Shown: positions 58,813 through 64,000 of the stretch, piece after piece
Numbering within the stretch: the stretch's first letter is position 1
Layout of the letters: every line of letters begins with the position of its first letter
Origin: DASUNQ01 sp044866775
Lineage (GTDB): Bacteria; Acidobacteriota; Thermoanaerobaculia; Multivoradales; UBA5704
Length of the DNA stretch: 64,000 nt
NCBI GenBank assembly: GCA_044866775.1
Contig: JBIOUG010000120.1
Location: 1-64,000 of the forward strand
Reading direction: 5' to 3'
Notes under the pieces: generated by a model
The model's input: only the letters and a program-made list of their open reading frames with translations
Told to the model about the DNA's origin: nothing
Database searches by the model: none
Program-made: the position numbers and the translations under genes

Positions 58813-58820
58813 GGCCTTTC
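58813..58820. repeat. 8-bp target-site duplication, left copy
   Basis: GGCCTTTC lies immediately left of the element's left terminal inverted repeat and is repeated exactly at 60101-60108 on the right. This length is typical of IS1-family insertions. Confidence 0.85.
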
Positions 58821-58840
58821 GGTAGTGGGTCAGTTTCAAG
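58821..58840 (+). repeat. Left terminal inverted repeat of IS1-like element
   Basis: GGTAGTGGGTCAGTTTCAAG, an exact 20-base match to the reverse complement of the right end. Confidence 0.9.
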
Positions 58841-58961
58841 TCCAAGACTCTGACCGGCTTAGGCGTGCGGCCGAAGCGGGGCTCCCGGGGCGATCGCGGG
58901 CTTGGAAGCGCCCCGGACATCAGCTCCCTGCTGGAGGCGGAAACGAGCATAGAATTGAGCG

Positions 58962-59477
58962 GTGGGTGGACCCCAGACCGAAGACCACCTGTTGAGGGTG
59001 ACGCCTCTCACCTACGTCTTGGTCGTTGCTCTGGCCTTGGTCGTAGCGGTGTACTACTGGCCCGGCCGCGATGCGGCGCGCAACACTGCACACGAGCAAG
59101 CGGCGATTGAAACGATGGTGAAGGAAACCAACGATCAAGCCGCCTATCTCCAGAAGATAAAAGACGACACGAGGGCACTTCTCGATCCTCTCCAGCAGCT
59201 TCTAGAACTCGACAGACGCCTCGAAGCCGAGGGCCTTCCGCCACAGTCTGCGAAGGAATTTGTGGCGCACCTCGCCGATGCTAACGAGAAGCTGATTGCC
59301 TCCGGCGCAACGGAGTACATCGATACTTGCCAGCAGAAGGGAGAAGTCGAAAAGCACCTGCTTTACCAGGGCTTGCACGACCCGGTCCAAGCGCTCCCGG
59401 GCTGGACGCCGGACTGGCAAACCCGGTGCATAACGATCCTGCCGCCCGCGTCCCCTCCGGCACCCACATCGAATTAG
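58962..59477 (+). CDS. Membrane-anchored protein carried within the IS1-like element
   Basis: A protein of 171 residues from GTG 58962, or 159 residues from GTG 58998, which places the single membrane helix (TPLTYVLVVALALVVAVYYW) right at the N-terminus. The rest is a charged helical, probably periplasmic, domain (ETMVKETNDQAAYLQKIKDDTRALLDPLQQLLELDRRLEAEG) with two cysteines (DTCQQ, TRCITI) and a short Pro-rich tail. Its base composition is clearly less GC-rich than the flanking genes, suggesting a foreign origin. I do not recognise the family. It ends just before the transposase remnant, in the place where an IS would carry a passenger gene. Confidence 0.7.
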   Translation: MGGPQTEDHLLRVTPLTYVLVVALALVVAVYYWPGRDAARNTAHEQAAIETMVKETNDQAAYLQKIKDDTRALLDPLQQLLELDRRLEAEGLPPQSAKEFVAHLADANEKLIASGATEYIDTCQQKGEVEKHLLYQGLHDPVQALPGWTPDWQTRCITILPPASPPAPTSN

Positions 59478-59490
59478 GACACCACCCCAT

Positions 59491-60003
59491 ACGGCAATCG
59501 TCGTCGCCCTAGTGGAGGGCAACAGCATCCGGGCCAGGGCCCGCATGACCGGCGTGGCGAAGAACACGTTCGTCAAGCTCCTGGTGGAGCTGGGTGCGGC
59601 CCGTGAGGCGTACGCGGATGAGCACCTGCGGAACCTCCCCTGCAAGCGGCTGCAGGTGGATGAGATCTGGGCGTTCTGCTACGCGAAGGCGAAGAACGTG
59701 CCGGCCGAGAAGCAGGGCAAAGTTCGGGTACGGCGACGTGTGGCTCTTCGCCGCGATCGACGACGCCGACACGAAGCTCGTGCCGTCGTGGCTCGTGGGC
59801 TCCCGCGACGTTGGGTGCGCGACCGAGTTGATGCAGATCTGGAGGGCCGGCTGTCCGGCCGCGTGCAGATCACCACGGATGGGCTCAAGGCGTACATCTC
59901 GGCGGTAGAGGATGCGTTCGGCGGTGAGGTCGATTACGCTCAACTCCACAAGCTCGACGGCGCACCGGCCGAGGGGGAGCATCGCTACAGCCCGGGGAAA
60001 GAC
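59491..60003 (+). pseudogene. IS1-family transposase remnant (two frameshifts, C-terminus lost)
   Basis: The similarity starts at IVVALVEGNSIRARARMTGVAKNTFVKLL (helix-turn-helix) and includes RNLPCKRLQVDEIWAFCYAKAKNV, the first catalytic Asp region. An extra A in AAA at 59719-59721 moves the frame; the middle part FGYGDVWLFAAIDDADTKLVPSWLVG is then read in the +1 frame. A compensating loss of one base near 59834-59837 restores the first frame for GRLSGRVQITTDGLKAYISAVEDAF. Sequence after EGEHRYSPGK is lost, including the final catalytic Glu segment. The protein cannot be functional. A short open stretch in another frame (60011-60085, ADVEARKWGIEEIVRLLPDS) is of unknown origin. Confidence 0.8.
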
Positions 60004-60080
60004 GCCGTGTCAGGCGGCAGACGTCGAGGCCCGGAAGTGGGGTATCGAGGAGATCGTCCGGCTCCTCCCGGATTCAAAAT

Positions 60081-60100
60081 CTTGAAACTGACCCACTACC
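60081..60100 (-). repeat. Right terminal inverted repeat of IS1-like element
   Basis: CTTGAAACTGACCCACTACC, the exact reverse complement of the left end at 58821-58840. Confidence 0.9.
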
Positions 60101-60108
60101 GGCCTTTC
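60101..60108. repeat. 8-bp target-site duplication, right copy
   Basis: GGCCTTTC directly right of the right terminal repeat, identical to 58813-58820. Confidence 0.85.
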
Positions 60109-60163
60109 AGGTCTGTGGCTCTCGGGCCGCGGCATGTGTATGCTGGTCGATAAGGAGCACCGT

Positions 60164-60463
60164 ATGGCACGCCATGTCCAATCCAAGCGCTTGCCGCGGC
60201 GCCTTCCCGTTTCCAAGGCGCGCGGCAGCCTCGGCGCTGTCCTTCGCCACCTACACGAGGACAAAGTTCCCGTAATCTTGGAACGCAACGGCGAGCCCAT
60301 CGCCGTCATCTTGGACCTGGACGAATACGAGGACCGCACCGACCTGCACGACCCCGCGACCAAGGCCGCCATCGAGGAAAGCCGCCGGCAATACGAAGCG
60401 AACAAGGGCCGCCCGATCGAGGAGTTCTTTGCCGAGCTCGACCGTGAGCTCGTCGAGCCCTGA
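60164..60463 (+). CDS. Type II antitoxin, Phd/YefM family
   Basis: A 99-residue antitoxin. The ATG at 60164 is preceded by AAGGAG (60151-60156) and chosen over an upstream in-frame ATG at 60134. The N-terminal half carries the Phd/YefM fold signature (LPVSKARGSLGAVLRHLHEDKVPVILERNGEPIAVILDLDEYED); the C-terminal half is acidic and helical (ATKAAIEESRRQYEANKGRPIEEFFAELDREL), as expected for the toxin-neutralising tail. A TATGCT -10-like hexamer lies at 60139-60144. It is followed by a RelE-type toxin after 12 bases. In such systems the antitoxin, alone and with toxin, represses its own promoter, which here lies very close to the IS1-like insertion. Confidence 0.9.
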   Translation: MARHVQSKRLPRRLPVSKARGSLGAVLRHLHEDKVPVILERNGEPIAVILDLDEYEDRTDLHDPATKAAIEESRRQYEANKGRPIEEFFAELDRELVEP

Positions 60464-60475
60464 AACCTCTACGGC

Positions 60476-60766
60476 ATGGCTTCGCGCTTTGCCGTCCTCA
60501 GCTCCCCCCGCTTCGAGCGCGACTTCCGCGCGCTGGCCAGGCGTCACCCCGAGCTTCTCTCTTTGCGCGAGCAGCTCCTCACGATCCTCAGCACCGACCC
60601 CACGAACCAGAGCCGCCGCCACGACATCGTGAAGCTGCGGGACGTCCGGCCGGGTGAGGGCCAGTATCGGCTCCGGCTGCGACGCTACCGCTTCCGCTAC
60701 GACCTGTCCGGAGGCAGCGTCGAGCTCCATACCTGCCGCCTCCGGCGCGAGGACACCTATCGCTGA
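60476..60766 (+). CDS. RelE/ParE-superfamily toxin
   Basis: A 96-residue toxin with the RelE fold: FAVLSSPRFERDFRALARRHPELLSLREQLLTILSTDP, then SRRHDIVKLRDVRPGEGQYRLRLRRYRFRYDLSGGSVEL and a basic C-terminus (CRLRREDTYR). Conserved basic positions and the terminal Tyr-Arg fit a ribosome-dependent mRNA interferase, cytoplasmic. It starts 12 bases after the antitoxin stop. The pair is complete and probably functional, in contrast to the HigA remnant at 37.5 kb. Confidence 0.88.
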   Translation: MASRFAVLSSPRFERDFRALARRHPELLSLREQLLTILSTDPTNQSRRHDIVKLRDVRPGEGQYRLRLRRYRFRYDLSGGSVELHTCRLRREDTYR

Positions 60767-60890
60767 AGTGTGCGACGCCCATTTACAGCGAAGGTCACCA
60801 GTCACGAGCAGCGCCTCGTTCGCTGCGGGCCCACGATGGAGCGCGCCCTTGCCGTTGGCGAAGTACACTACGACGAGGAAGGTCTATCCG

Positions 60891-62450
60891 ATGTCGCCCC
60901 GCCGCCCCCTCCGCGTCGTCCTCCTGAAGCCCAGCAAGTACGGGCTGGACGGCTGCGTCGAGCGCTTCCGCCGCGGGTTCATGCCCAACAGCACGCTGGC
61001 GCACCTGGCCGGGCTGACGCCGGCGGAGGTCGGCGGTGCGCCGTGCGAGATCGTGGCGGTCGACGAGTACGTCCACACGGACCTCTCCTATTTGCAGCTC
61101 CTGGCGCGCGACCCGGCGCGCCGCACGCTCCTCGCCTTGGTCGGCGTGCAGAGCCATCAGCTCCACCGCGCGCTCGACCTGGCGGCGCTGGCGCGCGGCC
61201 GCGGCGTCGAGGGGTGCGTGATCGGCGGGCCGCACGCGATGACCTGCGACACGACGGACCTCCAGGGGCGCGGCGTCGCCTTCGCGCTGGCCGAGGCGGA
61301 GCTCGTCTGGCCGGCGATCCTGCGCGACGCCGTGGCGGGTGAGCTGGCCCCGGTCTACGGCGACGACGGGCGCTGGGAGCGGGCGCTCGATCCGCCGCCG
61401 CTGCCGCCGCCGGCGCGGCGCGACCTGCGCCGCTACGCGGTGCGCCTGATGGGGATCTACCCGTCGCGGGGCTGCCCCTTCACCTGCAACTTCTGCTCGG
61501 TGATCAAGATCGCCGGCCGGCAGATGCGCAGCCAGCCGGTCGAGACGACGCTCGCGAGCCTGCGGGCGGCGGCGCGGGCGGGGGTGCAGTTCGTGATGTT
61601 CACCTCCGACAACTTCAACAAGATCCCGGAGGTGCGGCAGCTCCTCGAGGCGATGGTCGAGGAGCGCATCCGCCTGCCGTTCTTCGCCCAGTGCGACGCC
61701 CAGATCGAGCGCCAGCCGGAGCTCGTCGACCTCCTCGCCCGCGCCGGGTGCTTCCAGATGTTCGTCGGCGTCGAGTCGTTCAGCCGCGAGGCGCTGCGCG
61801 GCGCGCACAAGCTGCAGAACCGTCCCGAGCGCTACGCGGCGATCGTCGCCCTCTGCCGCGAGCACGGCATCACCAGCCACTTCTCGAACATCCTGGGCTT
61901 CCCGACCGACACCGAGGCGTCGATCGGCGAGCACTTCGCGACCCTGCGCGCGCTGGCGCCCGACCTCGCCTCCTTCTACGCCCTGACGCCGATCCCGGGC
62001 ACCGAGCAGTACGACGACTTCCTGGCGGCGGGGCTGATCGACGAGACCAACCTCGACCGCTTCGACGGCACCTGCGTGACCTGGCGCCACCCGCACCTCG
62101 CGCCAGGCCGCTGGACCGACCTCCTCTACGGCTGCTATCGCGACTTCTACGGCGGGCGCGACGTCGGCGGCAAGCTCCTGCGCCTGGCGCGCGGGCGGCG
62201 CGACTTCCGCACCCGCGGCGCCCTGCTCGCGGTCTTCGGCTACTCCGTGCAGTCGCGCTGGAGCGCCGCGGTGCGCCAGCACCCGATGGCCGGCGGCACC
62301 GCGCGCGTGCGACGCGACCGGGTGGCCGACTACCTGCCGCTCCGCCGCCGCACCTTCGGCTTCGACCTGGCACCGCTGCCGGCGAGCCTCGCGCTCTCGC
62401 CCGCCGACGCCGAGCTCAACCGGCACGCCAAGCTGCCGGTCGTGGCATAG
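60891..62450 (+). CDS. B12-binding-type radical SAM protein
   Basis: A 519-residue radical SAM enzyme. Residues of about 1-160 resemble a cobalamin-binding Rossmann domain (LRVVLLKPSKYGLDG, GVEGCVIGGPHAMTC), though the DxHxxG cobalamin motif is not clear. The radical SAM core starts with the cluster motif Cys195-x3-Cys199-x2-Cys202 in SRGCPFTCNFCSV, followed by FVMFTSDNFNKIPEVRQLLEAM, LVDLLARAGCFQMFVGVESF and SNILGFPTDTEASI, typical of the B12-dependent class that includes hopanoid-modifying and methylating enzymes. The ATG at 60891 has GAGGAAGG 10 bases upstream. It lies 124 bases after the toxin gene. The substrate is not determinable. Confidence 0.9.
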   Translation: MSPRRPLRVVLLKPSKYGLDGCVERFRRGFMPNSTLAHLAGLTPAEVGGAPCEIVAVDEYVHTDLSYLQLLARDPARRTLLALVGVQSHQLHRALDLAALARGRGVEGCVIGGPHAMTCDTTDLQGRGVAFALAEAELVWPAILRDAVAGELAPVYGDDGRWERALDPPPLPPPARRDLRRYAVRLMGIYPSRGCPFTCNFCSVIKIAGRQMRSQPVETTLASLRAAARAGVQFVMFTSDNFNKIPEVRQLLEAMVEERIRLPFFAQCDAQIERQPELVDLLARAGCFQMFVGVESFSREALRGAHKLQNRPERYAAIVALCREHGITSHFSNILGFPTDTEASIGEHFATLRALAPDLASFYALTPIPGTEQYDDFLAAGLIDETNLDRFDGTCVTWRHPHLAPGRWTDLLYGCYRDFYGGRDVGGKLLRLARGRRDFRTRGALLAVFGYSVQSRWSAAVRQHPMAGGTARVRRDRVADYLPLRRRTFGFDLAPLPASLALSPADAELNRHAKLPVVA

Positions 62451-62458
62451 TGCGCGTG

Positions 62459-63379
62459 ATGCGCAAAGCGCTGCTGGCGGCCGCCGTCCTCTTCCTCGCC
62501 TGCGCGGCGAAGGAGCGGGCGGCTCCTGAGGAGGCGGCGGAGGGTGTGGCGGGGGTCGGCTACGTGGGCGATGCCGCGTCGCAGGCGGCGCGGGCTCCTG
62601 CGGCTCCCTCCCCGGAGCCGCCGCCCACCGCCACCCCGACCAGCGCGCAGCAGCCGCCGGCTCCGGCGCGCGGCCCGCGCCGGCTCATCCGCACCGTCGA
62701 CCTGGTGCTGCGCGTCGAGGACACCGAAGAGGTGGCCCGGCGGCTCCAGGCCCTGACCGCCGCCGCGGGCGGCTACGTCGCCGCCGCCGAGGCGCATCGT
62801 GAGGGCGGCCGGCTCCACTACAGCCTGACGCTCAAGGTCCCCGGCGAGCGTCTCGACGCGATGGTGGGGGAGATCCGGCGTCTCGCCGACGAGGTCGAGC
62901 GCGAGCAGCTCCAGACCCAGGACGTCACCGCGCAGTACGTCGACCTCGAGGCGCGTCTGAAGACCCTGCGCGCCACCGAGACCGAGCTCCGCGCCCTCCT
63001 CGCCGAGTCGCGCTCGCGCGGCCACAAGGCCGAGGACATCATGGCCATCTACCGCGAGCTGCTGGAGATCCGCACCGGCGTCGAGCAGGCGCAGGCGCAG
63101 CTCGCGGCGCTCTCCGAGTCGACCACCTACTCGACCGTCAACGTGACCCTTCGCCCGACCGAGGCCGCGACGCCGCTGACCGCCGCCGAGTGGAGCCCGC
63201 TCGACACCGTCCGCCGCAGCGCCCGCTCGCTCGTCCGCGCGCTCCAGGTGCTCGCCGACCTCGCGATCTTCCTGCTGCTCGTGGTCGCGCCCGTGCTCCT
63301 TTTGCTGGCGTTACCGCTGTGGGGGCTGCTGCGTCTGCTACGGCGCCGCCGCAAAGCAACCGGCGTTCCGTCGCCCTGA
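62459..63379 (+). CDS. DUF4349 membrane lipoprotein
   Basis: A 306-residue envelope protein. The signal sequence ends with lipobox LFLACA (Cys15), then a Pro/Ala/Glu-rich linker (about 40-75). The DUF4349 domain starts with RRLIRTVDLVLRVEDTEEVARRLQALTAAAGGYVA, contains the coiled-coil region VDLEARLKTLRATETELRALLAE and the segment HKAEDIMAIYRELLEIRTGVEQAQAQLAAL, then a beta region (TTYSTVNVTLRP). A C-terminal membrane helix (LADLAIFLLLVVAPVLLLLALPLWGLLRLL) precedes a basic tail. It starts 8 bases after the radical SAM gene, so probably co-transcribed. Its molecular role is unknown. Confidence 0.9.
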   Translation: MRKALLAAAVLFLACAAKERAAPEEAAEGVAGVGYVGDAASQAARAPAAPSPEPPPTATPTSAQQPPAPARGPRRLIRTVDLVLRVEDTEEVARRLQALTAAAGGYVAAAEAHREGGRLHYSLTLKVPGERLDAMVGEIRRLADEVEREQLQTQDVTAQYVDLEARLKTLRATETELRALLAESRSRGHKAEDIMAIYRELLEIRTGVEQAQAQLAALSESTTYSTVNVTLRPTEAATPLTAAEWSPLDTVRRSARSLVRALQVLADLAIFLLLVVAPVLLLLALPLWGLLRLLRRRRKATGVPSP

Positions 63380-63395
63380 CCCCTTAGCAGATGTC

Positions 63396-63419
63396 CCCCT
63401 CTCCCATGTGGGAGAGGGG
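63396..63419. terminator. REP-like 11-bp hairpin after the DUF4349 gene
   Basis: CCCCTCTCCCA (63396-63406) and TGGGAGAGGGG (63409-63419) form a perfect stem with a two-base centre, followed by AAAGGGGTGAGGG. Hairpins of this form are widely scattered between genes in GC-rich bacteria. It may end transcription of the DUF4349 operon. Confidence 0.55.
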
Positions 63420-63491
63420 AAAGGGGTGAGGGAGATCGGATCAATGCAGTAAAGGTGGATCGCGCCCCGAAGGGTCCGTCTTCAAAAACGA

Positions 63492-63523
63492 GAACGGGGC
63501 GGGCCTCAAGGCCCGCCCCGTTC
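63492..63523 (-). terminator. Rho-independent terminator for the gene ending at 63540
   Basis: Two 15-base perfect arms (63492-63506 and 63509-63523) are separated by two bases. On the minus strand the stem is followed by TCGTTTTTGAAG, the T run expected of an intrinsic terminator. It begins 17 bases after the stop codon of the partial secreted protein gene. Confidence 0.8.
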
Positions 63524-63539
63524 GTCCCTGATCCAGCTC

Positions 63540-64000
63540 CTACCGGCAAGTCTTACTACTCGGGTTCCCCTTGCACTTGTTCGAGCAGCACTGGCTGTTC
63601 GCCGTGCAGCTCGCGCCCGCCGGCAGGCAGACGCCGGTGACCGTGAGCGCGATCGGCGTCGAGTGGTTGAGCGTGCCGCTCGTCCCCTGCACCTGGAAGG
63701 AGTAGGGGCCTGCCGCGACCGAGCCCGCCACCGACACTGTGAGCGTGCTGGCGGCGCTGCCGCCCGACGGCGGCGTCACCGGGTTGGGCACGAAGCCGCA
63801 GGTGACGCCCGCCGGCAGCCCGGTGCACGACAAGCTCACCGCGCTCGCGAAGGCGTTGACCGAGCTCACCGTGCAGGTGCTGGTGCCGCTGCCGCCTTGC
63901 GCGATGGTCAGGCTCGACGGGCTGCACGAGATGGTGAAGTCCGGCGCCGGCGGGCCCGACGCCGGCGTCACGGTGGCGCAGTTGCTGGCGACGCCGTAGC
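63540..64000 (-). CDS. C-terminal part of a secreted protein with cysteine-bearing beta-sandwich and knottin-like tail
   Basis: The gene runs off the window; only the last 153 residues are seen. They begin YGVASNCATVTPASG and DFTISCSPSSLTIAQGGSGT, closely matching the metalloprotease at 44899-48736 (RASNCVTVTPTAG, DFSISCSPSSLTVTQGGS), so the two proteins are partial paralogues. The sandwich domain ends at about residue 124. The last 30 residues have the spacing C-x6-C-x5-CC-x3-C-x8-C, the order of cysteines in inhibitor cystine knots (CLPAGASCTANSQCCSNKC). A perfect terminator follows. The missing upstream part probably contains a protease domain, but this cannot be seen. Confidence 0.8.
   Translation of the reverse strand, partial: YGVASNCATVTPASGPPAPDFTISCSPSSLTIAQGGSGTSTCTVSSVNAFASAVSLSCTGLPAGVTCGFVPNPVTPPSGGSAASTLTVSVAGSVAAGPYSFQVQGTSGTLNHSTPIALTVTGVCLPAGASCTANSQCCSNKCKGNPSSKTCR

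Larger units (their letters stand above)
58821..60100. mobile_element. 1280-bp IS1-like element with passenger gene and broken transposase
   Basis: Perfect 20-bp terminal inverted repeats (left GGTAGTGGGTCAGTTTCAAG at 58821-58840, right its reverse complement at 60081-60100) and an 8-bp duplication on both sides define the borders exactly. Inside are a lower-GC gene for a membrane-anchored protein (58962-59477) and a frameshifted, C-terminally truncated IS1-type transposase (59491-60003). The element separates the Uma2 gene from the toxin-antitoxin pair. The intact ends suggest a recent insertion, mobilised in trans by a full-length relative elsewhere. Confidence 0.85.

Noticed and set aside
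59512..60153. Intact 213-residue transposase
   Set aside because: The frame is open, but the middle part matches the transposase family only in the +1 frame and the C-terminal catalytic part is missing; called as a pseudogene.

Overview
The window is a very GC-rich, densely coded bacterial chromosome segment. The most telling gene is a large duplicated MacB/FtsX-type permease of the kind abundant in Acidobacteriota (ADOP permeases). It comes with a TonB-dependent receptor carrying an N-terminal carboxypeptidase-regulatory-like domain, FG-GAP/VCBS proteins with ASPIC/UnbV tails (CRTAC1 type), large TPR proteins and many secreted proteases. I infer an acidobacterium; nothing here fixes the species. 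No rRNA, tRNA or CRISPR array was recognised.

Left part (1-6.1 kb): a LacI regulator and a ROK kinase (minus strand) diverge from a SIS-domain sugar-phosphate isomerase-like gene, which suggests amino-sugar catabolism. Next come an unknown gene, an HtrA-like protein that has lost its whole catalytic triad, and a small LuxR-type regulator. From 6.1 to 12.6 kb a tightly overlapping minus-strand operon encodes four exported proteins: an unknown protein, a lipoprotein hydrolase, a subtilisin-like protease with a propeller-like N-terminus, and a trypsin-like protease. From 12.8 to 20.9 kb lie a Roco GTPase, a CRTAC1/UnbV protein and two TPR proteins.

Carbohydrate-utilisation locus (20.9-37.1 kb): an MFS transporter and a second LacI regulator diverge from a TonB-dependent receptor followed by a GH3 exo-glycosidase, a sodium/solute symporter, another MFS transporter, an unusual ROK-like kinase and a GH2 exo-glycosidase. 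Closely related palindromes, one beside the first lacI-like gene and one in the receptor promoter, tie the two sugar loci into one probable regulon.

Middle (36.9-44.6 kb): an ICMT-like methyltransferase, a HigA antitoxin remnant, a zinc/manganese-type ABC permease and binding protein with no ATPase nearby, a porin-like protein, a small His/Cys protein, and a second CRTAC1/TPR pair. From 44.9 to 48.7 kb is a secreted HExxH metalloprotease interrupted by one apparent frameshift in a G run. After it comes about 0.6 kb of degenerate 21-bp tandem repeats with no convincing gene. The ADOP permease, a hybrid histidine kinase, a prenyl diphosphate synthase and a newly noticed 51-residue ORF follow on the minus strand.

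Right end (56.2-64 kb): a gamma-glutamyltranspeptidase, a Uma2 nuclease-like protein, a 1.28-kb IS1-like element (20-bp perfect terminal inverted repeats, 8-bp target duplications, broken transposase, passenger membrane-protein gene), a Phd/RelE-type toxin-antitoxin pair, a radical SAM protein, a DUF4349 lipoprotein, and the C-terminal end of a secreted protein that shares a domain with the metalloprotease and ends in a knottin-like cysteine motif.
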